Below, piece after piece: positions 1 to 9,323 of a stretch of 64,000 nucleotides of DNA; within the stretch, counting starts at the first letter, position 1; each line of letters opens with the position of its first letter. Where the stretch lies: assembly GCF_013761005.1 (NCBI RefSeq), contig NZ_JACDUS010000005.1:62001-126000 (forward strand), written 5' to 3'. The position numbers and the translations under genes are program-made. The stretch is from Desulfosalsimonas propionicica. Its GTDB lineage: Bacteria > Desulfobacterota > Desulfobacteria > Desulfobacterales > Desulfosalsimonadaceae. The notes beneath the pieces were generated by a model. That model searched no databases, was not told where the DNA came from, and was given only the letters and a program-made list of their open reading frames with translations.

Positions 1-579
1 CAGGCGGAACTCAACGAAAAAAAATCCGGCCGGCCGGTTGATCTGGTGCCCATGACACTGGAGGGATGCGTGGTGCGTTTTTCCGACACCATCAGCTATA
101 TCGGCAGAGACATTGAAGACGCCATCCGTCTGGGCCTGATCCAGCGTACGGACCTGCCGGCGGACTGTGTGCAGCACCTGGGCGATACCAACGGCACGAT
201 TGTCTATACCCTGGTCACGGATGTGATCCGCACCAGCTACGAGCAGGAGGCCGTGGCCTTCAGCCCGGAGATCTCCGGGGCTCTGCAGCAGCTGAAGCAG
301 TTTAACTACAAGGCGATCTATTCAAATCCGGCCATCAAGCAGGACACACCCAAAATTGAAAGTTTATTTGACCATTTGTTTGAGCGGTTTTTCAATGATA
401 TTGAAGCCGGCAACAAACAATCACCTGTTTACCGCAATTTTATTGCCGATATGGCCCAAGACTACATGTCAGCGCACCGTCCTGCTGAAATTGTCCGGGA
501 TTTTATCGCCGGGATGACGGACCAGTATTTTTTAAACCTGTCCCCGGAGCGCATGCGGCCGCAGATTCGCGCCTGGTAA
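1..579 (+). CDS. dGTPase-like dNTP triphosphohydrolase, C-terminal part (5' truncated by window)
   Basis: The reading frame is open from base 1, so the gene begins outside the window and about 192 residues are visible. The segment FSDTISYIGRDIEDA resembles the end of the HD domain of dGTPases, where the aspartate of 'SD-x-I-x-Y' is the last metal ligand. The helical C-terminal region after it fits the Dgt family. Family knowledge: these enzymes hydrolyse dNTPs to deoxynucleoside and triphosphate. The HD pair itself is not visible, so activity cannot be judged. Stop TAA at 577-579. Confidence 0.7.
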   Translation, partial: QAELNEKKSGRPVDLVPMTLEGCVVRFSDTISYIGRDIEDAIRLGLIQRTDLPADCVQHLGDTNGTIVYTLVTDVIRTSYEQEAVAFSPEISGALQQLKQFNYKAIYSNPAIKQDTPKIESLFDHLFERFFNDIEAGNKQSPVYRNFIADMAQDYMSAHRPAEIVRDFIAGMTDQYFLNLSPERMRPQIRAW

Positions 580-741
580 TCCGGATCGTTGATGCCTGGC
601 CGATGCTGAAAAAACGGTTGAGTTTTTCCGGCAAACGTTTCAATATAACAGTTTCACATAAAAATCGGACAAATTGCAGTTGCAGCCGGCACTGTTTTTT
701 GTTGTGCCCTAAGACCCGGAGCCTTGTTGGAGGATATGCCC

Positions 742-1137
742 ATGAAAAAGCTCAAGTATGCTTTCTGGCTGCTGATTGTGGTATTGGCGGCGGTTGTGGT
801 GTTTCAGAACAAAGGGTTTTTCATTGTGGAGCGCAGTTTTAAGCTCAATTTGTATTTTTTCAAATACGCATCGCCTGAACTGCCCACGGCCTTATATTAC
901 TTTGCGGTGTTTCTCATCGGATTTCTTCTGTGTTATTTTTTGAGCCTGTCGGCAAAATTCAAGACCCGCAAAACCGTCCGGCAGCTCCATGAGCAGGCTG
1001 CGGCCAAGGATAAAAAAATTGCCGAACTGGAATCCGAACTGGCTGCTGCACAGGCACAAACGGTCCCGGCCGAGCCTGTCAGTCAACAGGATGTGTCTGA
1101 CCCGCCGGAGACGCCCCCGGCTGGTACCGAAAAGTAA
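742..1137 (+). CDS. LapA-domain (DUF1049-like) small inner-membrane protein
   Basis: A 131-residue protein with a hydrophobic helix near residues 6-24, a second near 45-65, a basic cytoplasmic stretch (AKFKTRKTVRQL), a short coiled coil (KIAELESELAAAQ) and a Pro/Glu-rich tail. This is the layout of LapA/YciS-type proteins, which assist LPS assembly in the inner membrane. I chose ATG 742 because GGAGG at 729-733 lies 8 nt upstream. An in-frame ATG at 736 is too close to that site. The gene ends 54 bp before the proposed mutS start, so the two may be cotranscribed. Confidence 0.7.
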   Translation: MKKLKYAFWLLIVVLAAVVVFQNKGFFIVERSFKLNLYFFKYASPELPTALYYFAVFLIGFLLCYFLSLSAKFKTRKTVRQLHEQAAAKDKKIAELESELAAAQAQTVPAEPVSQQDVSDPPETPPAGTEK

Positions 1138-1191
1138 AAAAACAGGTTGCGCGATGGGATCCGGGACGGAACGGATCAGGGATATGTTTTT

Positions 1192-3870
1192 ATGAAGGGC
1201 CGGCAAAGCAGTGATGCACAAATAACGCCCATGATGCGCCAGTACCTGGAGATCCGGGAGCACTACGCCGATTATCTTCTGTTTTACCGAATGGGTGATT
1301 TCTATGAGTTGTTTTTCGAAGATGCCCGGACTGCATCCCGGGAACTGGAAATCACACTGACATCCAGAAATAAGAACGAGGAAAACCCGGTGCCCATGTG
1401 CGGAGTGCCGGTCAAGGCCGCTGAAATTTATCTGGGACGCCTGATTGAAAAAGGCTACAAGGTGGCCATCTGCGAACAGACCGAGGACCCGGCCGCGGCA
1501 AAGGGGTTGGTCAAACGGGAAGTGGTGCGGGTGGTCACCCCCGGAATGGTTTTAAACAGCGATCTGCTCGATGCCCGCACCAACAACTTTATTGTCTCCA
1601 TCCTCGCCCAAGGCTCCCGGTGGGGGCTGTCCTGTCTGGATCTTTCCACAGGGGCCTTTCGGGTCACGGAAAGCGGTGATGCGCATGTGCTGCTCGAAGA
1701 AATCAGGCGCATCGCCCCCAGTGAAATCCTGATGCCGGCAGCCGCCCGGACCGGTGATGATTATGAAATCTTTCGCACCTCGTTTGAGCAGTCCGTGACA
1801 ACCTGGGTGGATGACGGGGCCTGTGAGTACAAACCGGCGCGTCAGCGCCTGATCCGTCAGTTCCAGACCCGAAGCCTGGAGGGCTTTGGCTGTGAAGGCC
1901 TGCAAGCCGGAATTGGCGCTGCCGGTGCCCTGCTGTTTTACGTCCAGGAGACCCAGAAACAGCAGATCGCCCATCTGTCGGGTCTTGAAACCTATTTTCT
2001 GGACCAGTACCTGCAGATAGACGATGTCTCCTGCCGCAATCTTGAACTGCTGGCCAATTTGCGAGACAGCACCCGAAAGGCCACTTTGCTTTCGGTGCTG
2101 GATTTTACCGTCACGGCCATGGGCGGCCGGCTGATCAAGCATTGGGTCCGGTATCCCCTTCTGGGGGTCGGTGACATGGGCGCCCGGCACGAGGCCGTGG
2201 ATCAGCTGGCGGAATGCAGCATGGAGCGAAAGGCCATACGTGCGTCCCTGAAATCCGTGGCGGATCTGGAGCGGCTGGGCAGTAAAATCGTCATGGGCCA
2301 GGCCAATGCAAGGGATCTTGTGGCCCTGCGGCGCTCCATCGAGGCATTGCCGGAGATCCACGGCCACCTGGCCGGATTCAGCACGGATCTTTTGTGCCCG
2401 GATACGTCGATTCTGCCTGAGTTGACCGGTCTGGGCCAAATCATTGCTGCTGCGGTGGTCGATGACCCGCCGCCCGTGGTCAACGAAGGCGGCATGATCC
2501 GCACCGGATATGACGACAATCTCGATGAGCTCATTGCCATTGCCAGAGACGGCAAATCGTTTCTGGCCGAACTTGAGGCCCGGGAAAAACAGACAACCGG
2601 TATCCAGACCCTCAAGGTTCGCTACAACAAGGTTTTCGGTTATTATATCGAGGTCTCCAAAAACCAGGCGGATACCGTGCCCGCCCATTATGTGCGCAAG
2701 CAGACCCTGGTCAATGCCGAACGCTATATCACAGATGAGTTAAAATCCTTTGAAGCAAAGGTTCTCGGCGCCCAGGAGCAGCGCGCATCTCTTGAATACG
2801 AAATTTTCTGCAAACTTCGCGATACGGTGGCCCGAACCCATAAGTCCGTGGCTGCAGCCGCTGCATTTGTGGCCCAAATCGATGTGCTCTCCGGCCTGGC
2901 CGAGGCTGCGGTGCAGAACCGATATGTCCGGCCCGCCATCAACGAACAGGGTGTGATCGATATTGCCGAAGGCCGCCATCCGGTTGTGGAAAAACTCATT
3001 GAGGCAGAACGGTTTGTTCCCAACAGCCTGCGGATGGATAACCGGGAAAATCAGGTGCTGATCATCACAGGGCCGAACATGGCCGGCAAATCCACGGTGC
3101 TGCGCCAGGCTGCCCTGATCGTGCTTATGGCGCAAATGGGCTCTTTTGTGCCTGCAGACCGGGCCGATATTGCTGTAACGGACCGGATTTTCACCCGTGT
3201 GGGGGCCCTGGACAATCTGTCCCAGGGTCAGAGCACGTTTATGGTGGAAATGGAGGAAACCGCCAACATCATGAACAATGCCACTTCCCGGAGCCTGGTG
3301 ATCATGGATGAAATCGGCCGGGGCACGTCCACCTTTGACGGTCTGAGTATTGCCTGGGCTGTGGCCGAATATCTCCATGACTTGGAGGATACAGGGGTGA
3401 AGTCCATGTTTGCCACTCATTATCACGAACTCACGGAACTGCACCGGGTCCGCAGGCGGGTAAAGAATTACAATATCGCGGTGCGTGAAATCAACGACGA
3501 GATTATTTTCCTGCACCAGCTGGCTGAAGGCGGCACCAACCGCAGCTATGGCATTGAAGTGGCGCGCCTTGCAGGGATGCCGGAAAAAGTTGTTGAGCGT
3601 GCCAAAAAAGTATTGGAGAATGTGGAAAAACAGGGTCATGTCCTGGGTCGGGAGGCAGCTGCGCCGGCGCGGCGCACCCGGGTTCAGCAAAGATATGTGC
3701 AGCTGCCCTTGTTTCAGGGCCCCGAGCAGGACGTGCTCGAGCGCCTCAGGCAGGCTGAGGTGGAACACCTGACCCCCATGGATGCCATGAACCTGCTTTA
3801 CCAACTGCGGCAGAAACTTCTGGGCCAATCCGCAAGCCGGTCCGGGAACTCTGAGGCCGGCAATCCGTAA
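1192..3870 (+). CDS. mutS: DNA mismatch repair ATPase MutS
   Basis: 892 residues, the usual MutS size. The N-terminus has TPMMRQYLEI and the mismatch-reading Phe-x-Glu motif in GDFYELFFEDA. The ATPase domain has Walker A GPNMAGKST (about residue 627), the MutS signature FTRVGALDNLSQGQSTFM, Walker B LVIMDEIGRGTSTFDG and the downstream ATHYHEL histidine. It recognises mispaired bases and recruits MutL. The frame is open up to TTG 1147, but ATG 1192 places the conserved TPMMRQ segment at the expected distance and has a purine-rich AGGGAT upstream. Confidence 0.97.
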   Translation: MKGRQSSDAQITPMMRQYLEIREHYADYLLFYRMGDFYELFFEDARTASRELEITLTSRNKNEENPVPMCGVPVKAAEIYLGRLIEKGYKVAICEQTEDPAAAKGLVKREVVRVVTPGMVLNSDLLDARTNNFIVSILAQGSRWGLSCLDLSTGAFRVTESGDAHVLLEEIRRIAPSEILMPAAARTGDDYEIFRTSFEQSVTTWVDDGACEYKPARQRLIRQFQTRSLEGFGCEGLQAGIGAAGALLFYVQETQKQQIAHLSGLETYFLDQYLQIDDVSCRNLELLANLRDSTRKATLLSVLDFTVTAMGGRLIKHWVRYPLLGVGDMGARHEAVDQLAECSMERKAIRASLKSVADLERLGSKIVMGQANARDLVALRRSIEALPEIHGHLAGFSTDLLCPDTSILPELTGLGQIIAAAVVDDPPPVVNEGGMIRTGYDDNLDELIAIARDGKSFLAELEAREKQTTGIQTLKVRYNKVFGYYIEVSKNQADTVPAHYVRKQTLVNAERYITDELKSFEAKVLGAQEQRASLEYEIFCKLRDTVARTHKSVAAAAAFVAQIDVLSGLAEAAVQNRYVRPAINEQGVIDIAEGRHPVVEKLIEAERFVPNSLRMDNRENQVLIITGPNMAGKSTVLRQAALIVLMAQMGSFVPADRADIAVTDRIFTRVGALDNLSQGQSTFMVEMEETANIMNNATSRSLVIMDEIGRGTSTFDGLSIAWAVAEYLHDLEDTGVKSMFATHYHELTELHRVRRRVKNYNIAVREINDEIIFLHQLAEGGTNRSYGIEVARLAGMPEKVVERAKKVLENVEKQGHVLGREAAAPARRTRVQQRYVQLPLFQGPEQDVLERLRQAEVEHLTPMDAMNLLYQLRQKLLGQSASRSGNSEAGNP

Positions 3871-3907
3871 GCCGGAGATTTTGGCCATTAAACAACAAAG
3901 CAGCTGC

Positions 3908-5878
3908 ATGAAACATAGACGACTGATTCATATTCTCGTTATCTGCCTGATTTGCGTGTTGGGATCCTGTGTATCCACGGGAGCCGCGCCGAATCAGCTT
4001 TATTTTGAGGCCGAGTCCTGCTACCGACAGCTCCAGCAGCACCCGGAGCGGCAGAAATACCGCAGCTATTGGTTAAAGTGCATTGAGCGCTTCGATGCTG
4101 TCCATGACCGGGACCCGGACGGTCCCTGGGCGGCGGCCGGGTTGTATAAGGCCGCAAGCCTGTACCGGGAGCTTTACAGACATTCCTACCGGTCTGCAGA
4201 TCTCAAGGCTGCGGCTTCCCGGTTTCAACAGGTGAGCCGGAAATATCCCGAAAGTGCTTACAGGCAAAAAGCCCGCGCAGCTTTAAGAGACATCGGGGAT
4301 GCGATCAAAGCCGATGAAAAGGCCGCAAAACAGGCCTATTTTCAAGCCGAGTCCTGCTACCGACAGCTCCAGCAGCACCCGGAGCGGCAGAAATACCGCA
4401 GTTATTGGATGAAATGCATTGAGCGCTTCGAAGCCGTCCATGAACGGGATCCGGAAGGCCCCTGGGCGGCGGCCGGGTTGTTTATGACCGCACAGCTGTA
4501 TCAGAAACTGTATTCTTATTCCCGCAGTCCTGCTGATGAGCAAAAAGCCCGGTCCCTGTTTAAAAAAGTGGCCGGGCAGTATTCGTCGAGCGCCTACAGC
4601 CGTCGTGCGCGCAAAGCGCTTGACGCGTCTGCGGCAAGTGCGCACACCCCCGTGAACCTTGCCGGAGAAGACACTGCATCCGGGGAAGTCACCACCAATC
4701 ATTCAGACAGCAGCAATACCCCCGCACCGGGAGAGGCGGTTACGGTTACCGGAATACGCTACTGGTCCAACCCGGAATATACCCGGGTGGTCATTGATGC
4801 CAATCAGGCCACTGATTTCAAGCACAATCTGTTGAAAAAAGATCCCTCCATCAACCAGATGAATCAGCGGCTGTATGTGGATCTGGACAACACCCGCCTG
4901 GCCAACCATATCCAGGAGCAGATTGCCATCAACGACACCCTGCTCAAGGATGTGCGCGCAGGCCAGTACCGGTCTGATACCGTCCGTGTGGTTGTGGATA
5001 TCAAGTCCTTTGAAGATTACAATGTGTTTTCTTTGAAAAATCCTTTCAGAATTGTCATTGATGTAAGGGGGCAGGCCACTGCAGAGAAACCGGCCGATTC
5101 CTCTGATCCCGAAATATCCCGTAACCAGAAAGCTTCCATTGCCCGGCAGCTGGCCCTGGGGGTGCGGCGGATTGTCATTGATGCCGGTCACGGGGGCAAG
5201 GACTACGGGGCGCCGGGTTATTTAAAAGGAGTGCATGAAAAAAACGTGGTCCTGGAAATCTCAAAAAAACTGGCGGCCAGGCTTCGCGAGGAACTGGGCT
5301 GCGAAGTGCTGCTGACACGGGACAGGGATGTGTATCTGACCCTGGAGGAGCGCACTGCCATTGCCAATACCAAAAAAGCGGACCTGTTTATTTCCATTCA
5401 TGCCAATGCCGCCAGAAACCGGAATGCATACGGCATCGAGACCTATTTTCTGAACCTGACGACCGATGAGGACTCCATTGCTGTGGCCGCCCGGGAAAAT
5501 GCCACATCTGAGAAAAATATCAGCGAACTGCAGACCATTCTCGATGATTTGATGCGCAATGCCAAGATCAATGAATCCAGCCGGCTGGCCACTTATGTGC
5601 ACAAGGACCTGATCGGCCATCTGGACGGCCATTACAGCCGGATTCATGATAAGGGCGTCAAGCAGGCGCCGTTTTATGTCCTTCTGGGCGCCCAGATGCC
5701 TTCGATTTTGATTGAAACTTCTTTTATCAGCAACAAACGGGAATGTCAGCGTCTCACCAATTCGAATTATCAAAAGCATTTATGCGACGGCATTGTCCAG
5801 GGTGTCCGCCGCTATATCCGGGATACCCGGCCCACGGCATTCCTGGGATCCGGGGGCGACGGCGCTGAATCCAATTGA
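3908..5878 (+). CDS. N-acetylmuramoyl-L-alanine amidase (AmiC-like lipoprotein with AMIN domain)
   Basis: About 656 residues. A lipoprotein signal ends in lipobox LGSC (Cys21 from ATG 3908). Two tandem repeats of about 112 residues follow, each beginning with a YF-x-AESCYRQLQQHPERQKYRSYW block and resembling TPR units. An AMIN domain (about 277-388, VTVTGIRYWSNPEYTRVVID) and an Amidase_3 domain (about 421-640) come next. Zinc-ligand motifs are VIDAGHGGKDYGA, the glutamate of EKNVVLEI and FISIHANA, and the catalytic glutamate is in ILIETSFISN. It cleaves septal peptidoglycan stem peptides from MurNAc. TTG 3881 is an alternative start. Gene order mutS-amidase-purB suggests one operon. Confidence 0.92.
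   Translation: MKHRRLIHILVICLICVLGSCVSTGAAPNQLYFEAESCYRQLQQHPERQKYRSYWLKCIERFDAVHDRDPDGPWAAAGLYKAASLYRELYRHSYRSADLKAAASRFQQVSRKYPESAYRQKARAALRDIGDAIKADEKAAKQAYFQAESCYRQLQQHPERQKYRSYWMKCIERFEAVHERDPEGPWAAAGLFMTAQLYQKLYSYSRSPADEQKARSLFKKVAGQYSSSAYSRRARKALDASAASAHTPVNLAGEDTASGEVTTNHSDSSNTPAPGEAVTVTGIRYWSNPEYTRVVIDANQATDFKHNLLKKDPSINQMNQRLYVDLDNTRLANHIQEQIAINDTLLKDVRAGQYRSDTVRVVVDIKSFEDYNVFSLKNPFRIVIDVRGQATAEKPADSSDPEISRNQKASIARQLALGVRRIVIDAGHGGKDYGAPGYLKGVHEKNVVLEISKKLAARLREELGCEVLLTRDRDVYLTLEERTAIANTKKADLFISIHANAARNRNAYGIETYFLNLTTDEDSIAVAARENATSEKNISELQTILDDLMRNAKINESSRLATYVHKDLIGHLDGHYSRIHDKGVKQAPFYVLLGAQMPSILIETSFISNKRECQRLTNSNYQKHLCDGIVQGVRRYIRDTRPTAFLGSGGDGAESN
4010..4401 (+). repeat. 56-bp perfect direct repeat inside the amidase gene
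   Basis: Bases 4010-4065 and 4346-4401 read identically to my eye, 336 bp (112 codons) apart and in frame. They encode the start of the two N-terminal repeat units (AESCYRQLQQHPERQKYR). The flanking parts of the two units have diverged more. Confidence 0.85.
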
Positions 5879-5925
5879 GAAATCAGTCCATGAACAAACA
5901 TCACGGATAAGGAAGCAGGAGAATC

Positions 5926-7305
5926 ATGACCCAACAAAGGCCCATTGAAGCCATTTCCGTCCTTGACGGCAGATATGCCCGCCATGCCGGCCCGCTCAGG
6001 GAGATTTTTTCCGAATACGGGCTGATCCGGTACCGGCTTTACGTGGAATTGCATTGGCTCAAATTTCTGCTCAGGGACCTGGGCATGGCGGACGCCGATG
6101 ATGCGGCACTGAAAAAAATCGATGCCATATATGAGAACTTTGACGTGGATGGCGCTGAAGCGATCAAGGCCATTGAAAAAGAAACCAATCATGATGTCAA
6201 GGCCGTGGAGTATTACATCAAGGAAAAGCTCACGGCTGCCGGCCTGGCCCATATCAAAGAATGGGTCCATTTTGCCTGCACCTCCGATGATATCAACAAC
6301 ACCTCTTACGCTCTGATGATCCGCAGCGGCCGGGAGCAGATCGTAGAGCGGCTCCGGGAAATCCTGGAGAAAATCGAGGAACTGGCCCGTGAGTATAAAA
6401 GCATTCCCATGATGGCGCGAACCCACGGCCAGCCGGCAACGCCCACCACTGTCGGTAAAGAGATGGTCAACTTCGCCTGGCGGCTGCGCCATGAACTGCG
6501 ATGCCTTTTGGACCTGCCCATTCAGGCCAAGCTAAACGGGGCCAGCGGCAATTACAATGCCCATCACTTCGTGTTCCCGGAAATTGACTGGATGGCCGCT
6601 TCCACCCGGTTTATGGAGCAGCATCTGGAGATCTCACCTGTGATGTACACCACCCAGGTCAACCCCAACAATTACATGGCCGCCATTCTTCATGCCATGG
6701 TTCGGATTTCCGCGGTTCTCACGGATCTGGACCGGGATATGTGGGGCTATATTTCCCTGGGCTATTTCAAGCAAAAGCTCAAAGAGGGGGAAGTGGGGTC
6801 ATCGACCATGCCCCATAAAGTCAATCCCATTGATTTTGAAAACAGCGAGGGAAATCTGGGGCTGGCTGTTTCCATGATGGAGCATATGGCGGTCAAGCTG
6901 ATGATTTCCAGATTCCAGCGGGATTTGAGCGACAGTACGGTGCTTCGCAATCTGGGGGTGGTGTTTGGCTACATGATGGTGGCCCTGGCCTCCACATACA
7001 AGGGCCTGGACCGGGTTGAGGCCAATGAGGCGGTGATCGCTGCGGATCTGGAAGCCAACCCGGAATTGCTGGCTGAACCCGTACAGTCGGCCATGCGGGT
7101 TTACGGTGAAACCCAGCCGTATGAAAAGTTAAAGGCATTGACCCGGGGCAAACGCATCACCCGCGAGGATCTGGCCGGTTTTGTCGACAGCCTGGAGTCC
7201 ATTCCCGAGGCCGTGCGCCGGGATTTAAAAGATCTTCACCCGTCTGAATACACGGGGCTGGCAGAAGCTTTGGTGGAACGCTATTTCAGGGTAAAGGGAC
7301 AATAG
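5926..7305 (+). CDS. purB: Adenylosuccinate lyase
   Basis: 459 residues, the standard PurB length. It carries the fumarase/aspartase superfamily signature SSTMPHKVNPIDFEN and the catalytic-loop region TSDDINNTSYALM. The histidine segment ARTHGQPATPTTVGKE is also present. It catalyses two steps: SAICAR to AICAR in purine synthesis, and adenylosuccinate to AMP. ATG 5926 follows a clear AGGAG site. It sits 47 bp after the amidase stop. Confidence 0.97.
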   Translation: MTQQRPIEAISVLDGRYARHAGPLREIFSEYGLIRYRLYVELHWLKFLLRDLGMADADDAALKKIDAIYENFDVDGAEAIKAIEKETNHDVKAVEYYIKEKLTAAGLAHIKEWVHFACTSDDINNTSYALMIRSGREQIVERLREILEKIEELAREYKSIPMMARTHGQPATPTTVGKEMVNFAWRLRHELRCLLDLPIQAKLNGASGNYNAHHFVFPEIDWMAASTRFMEQHLEISPVMYTTQVNPNNYMAAILHAMVRISAVLTDLDRDMWGYISLGYFKQKLKEGEVGSSTMPHKVNPIDFENSEGNLGLAVSMMEHMAVKLMISRFQRDLSDSTVLRNLGVVFGYMMVALASTYKGLDRVEANEAVIAADLEANPELLAEPVQSAMRVYGETQPYEKLKALTRGKRITREDLAGFVDSLESIPEAVRRDLKDLHPSEYTGLAEALVERYFRVKGQ

Positions 7306-7446
7306 CGGCAAGGCCTGCCGCATGACGCCGCAAATGATCTTCCTTTCCTGCTTGCATTCGGAACTGAGAATATGTTAGTTATTTTTAAACAGAAATCCAC
7401 CGGGAGCAGGACAAAAGACTGCATAGGATCAATGGGTATTTTCTCA

Positions 7447-7475
7447 TTGATTCGGGTAAATCATTGTTATATAAG
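7447..7475 (+). promoter_or_regulatory. Candidate sigma-70 promoter for the Roadblock/MglA cluster
   Basis: TTGATT (7447-7452), 17-nt spacer, TATAAG (7470-7475). It lies in the 279-bp gap after purB, about 110 bp upstream of the Roadblock gene. The gap also holds a GC hairpin right after purB (7305-7321) and an imperfect ATCAATG inverted repeat near 7427-7450. No gene is supported in the gap. Confidence 0.5.
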
Positions 7476-7584
7476 AAAAGAGTTTTGCAAAAAAACAACG
7501 GGCCGGATAAATTGCGGGCATGAGCGAAATCCGGCATTAGGGGGAAGGGTGCATATCAATTTGGAATGCAAGGGGTAACCATAA

Positions 7585-7977
7585 ATGGATTTTACAATCG
7601 ATTTCACCAAAGAACAGATCGAATCCATTGAAGATGTGCTGCAGCAGGAATTGATCGATCTGGGGGTGCAGAGTGTCATCCTGATGGATTTGGCCGGCAA
7701 TGTGATTGTCAATCTTGACAACGGGCATGCCAATCACGACGTGTTTTCCCTGGCTGCACTGGCGGCGGGCAATTACGGGGCGGTCAGCGCCATGGCCAAC
7801 ATCATCGGAGAACAGGAATTTTCCCTGCTGTTTCACAAGGGGGAAAAAGAAAGTATCCATTTCAGCAAGGTGGTGGAGGATTTGCTTCTTCTGACCATTT
7901 TCAACCGGGATGTTTCTCTGGGATTTTTGCGATTGAAAGTAGCCGAGGCCATTAAGCGCATTCAGACGTTGATTTAA
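7585..7977 (+). CDS. Roadblock/LC7-domain protein (MglB-like)
   Basis: 130 residues with an alpha-beta pattern typical of Roadblock/LC7: an amphipathic N-terminal helix, then VQSVILMDLAGNVIVNLDNG and AALAAGNYGAVSAMANIIG. It ends with a strand LLLLTIFNRDVSLGFLRL and a helix. Roadblock proteins such as MglB act as GTPase-activating or scaffold partners of small Ras-like GTPases. An MglA-like GTPase starts 84 bp downstream, which supports a partner role. AAGGGG precedes ATG 7585. Confidence 0.85.
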   Translation: MDFTIDFTKEQIESIEDVLQQELIDLGVQSVILMDLAGNVIVNLDNGHANHDVFSLAALAAGNYGAVSAMANIIGEQEFSLLFHKGEKESIHFSKVVEDLLLLTIFNRDVSLGFLRLKVAEAIKRIQTLI

Positions 7978-8061
7978 AGCCGTTGCAGATCCTGTGAACG
8001 CTCATATTCGGGAAATATAATGGCAGTGGAGAAAACCTAAAGGGCTGCGGAGGAAGGTGAT

Positions 8062-8667
8062 TTGGCGTTAATCAATCCGAAAAAGCGGGAGGTCCAGGTC
8101 AAGATCGTTTACTACGGCCCGGGCCGCGGCGGCAAGACCACGAACCTCGAATATATCAACCGCAAATTCAAGAAACGGATTTTAAATGAGATGGTCACAG
8201 TGAAAACTTACGGTGACCGAACCCTTTTTTTTGACTTTCTCCCATTTGACATCGGTGAAATCAAGGGACACAGCATTAAGATCCAGCTCTACACAGTTCC
8301 CGGTCAGGTCAAATACAATGCCACCCGCCGCCTGGTGCTGCGAGGTGTTGACGGCATTGTCTTTGTGGCCGATTCCATGGATCTGCGGCGGGAGATGAAT
8401 ATTCGCTCCCTGCAGAATCTCAAGGAAAACCTGGAAACCTTCAATAAAAACATCTTTAACATCCCGCTGGTCATGCAGTACAACAAACGGGATCTCGCAG
8501 ATGAAGGCATCCCCATTCTCTCGGAGGAAACCCTTCAAAAGGACTTGAACTCCAGGTTAAACGCCCCTTATTTCCAGGCCAGCGCCATCCGGGGCGATAA
8601 TGTGGCCGCCACCATGAAAAAAATTATCGCACTGACTGTCAGTTCCCTGCGGAAAAAACTGCAATAG
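8062..8667 (+). CDS. MglA-like Ras-family GTPase
   Basis: 201 residues. P-loop GPGRGGKTT (19-27), the MglA-type switch II TVPGQ (78-82) in place of DxxGQ, and NKRD (about 139) for guanine specificity. The SAIRGD segment corresponds to the G5 SAK box. MglA GTPases set cell polarity and direct type IV pili or gliding machinery in Myxococcus. TTG 8062 follows GGAAGG. Operon context with Roadblock proteins, a PilB-type ATPase and PilZ fits a polarity module. Confidence 0.92.
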   Translation: MALINPKKREVQVKIVYYGPGRGGKTTNLEYINRKFKKRILNEMVTVKTYGDRTLFFDFLPFDIGEIKGHSIKIQLYTVPGQVKYNATRRLVLRGVDGIVFVADSMDLRREMNIRSLQNLKENLETFNKNIFNIPLVMQYNKRDLADEGIPILSEETLQKDLNSRLNAPYFQASAIRGDNVAATMKKIIALTVSSLRKKLQ

Positions 8668-8678
8668 GAGGAAAATCA

Positions 8679-9281
8679 TTGAATCGCACGGAAGATGATG
8701 AGGGCCTGGGCGAAGAAGTTTCCAGCCGGCTCGAGGAAATGTTTGGCGAAGACGAGGATACCGGGTTTGATGAACAAAATTCTCCTGTCCGGGAGCTCAG
8801 AGCACTGGTGGCCGGCATTGACTGGGAGATTTCAGATGAAAGCATGGGGGCTTTTTTAAAAGAGATTCGCCGGCTGCAGGAGACCTACCAGGACGATAAA
8901 ACCCTTTCCATGTTTTTAAAGCTCCAGGAGTCCGTTGGCAAATACATCAAGGCCAAAAAGGCCAAGGCGCACCCCGAGGCCATTGGTTTTGTGGCCGATG
9001 TGTTCAAAAACTTTGAAACTGTTCTGGCCCGTCCGGAAATGCAGGAAAAAGAGAAAAAACGCCTGCTTTCCGCAGATGTCAAAAGATTCAAGGAATTCAA
9101 GAAGCGGGTGCTTTCCCCGGAACCAGCCGGGAGTCAAAAGGTATCCGGGAACACCGGGGGCAGGCCTGCAGCGGTTCTGGACAATCAGGAGGCTCTGGAT
9201 TATATCGTTGAAGAGCTGAGGAAAACCATCAAGTCGGAATTGCAGGTCATCCAGCAAATCATCAAGAATCTCGGTGCGTAA
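8679..9281 (+). CDS. Uncharacterised acidic protein of the MglA cluster
   Basis: 200 residues, no domain recognised. The first about 45 residues are very acidic. A helical region follows with aromatic and charged residues (SPVRELRALVAGIDWEIS, FLKEIRRLQETYQDD), a Lys-rich middle and a C-terminal helix rich in Ile/Leu (KSELQVIQQIIKNLGA). TTG 8679 has AGGAGG 8 nt upstream and lies 11 bp after the MglA stop, so translation is probably coupled. Context suggests an accessory or effector of the GTPase; this is inference. Confidence 0.75.
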   Translation: MNRTEDDEGLGEEVSSRLEEMFGEDEDTGFDEQNSPVRELRALVAGIDWEISDESMGAFLKEIRRLQETYQDDKTLSMFLKLQESVGKYIKAKKAKAHPEAIGFVADVFKNFETVLARPEMQEKEKKRLLSADVKRFKEFKKRVLSPEPAGSQKVSGNTGGRPAAVLDNQEALDYIVEELRKTIKSELQVIQQIIKNLGA

Positions 9282-9323
9282 ATCAGGAAATAAGAACATC
9301 TTCCTTCGAAACGGAGGCATTGC

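Noticed and set aside
603-842. 79-codon ORF upstream of the LapA-like gene
   Set aside because: Overlaps the LapA-like gene in another frame, has no ribosome site, and its sequence is not protein-like.
1552-3909. Long minus-strand ORFs opposite mutS (378 and 389 codons)
   Set aside because: They are shadows of a high-GC gene: no ribosome sites, no recognisable domains, and the plus strand encodes a complete MutS.
7372-7578. 68-codon ORF before the Roadblock gene
   Set aside because: Runs through the promoter and leader region, with no ribosome site or domain.
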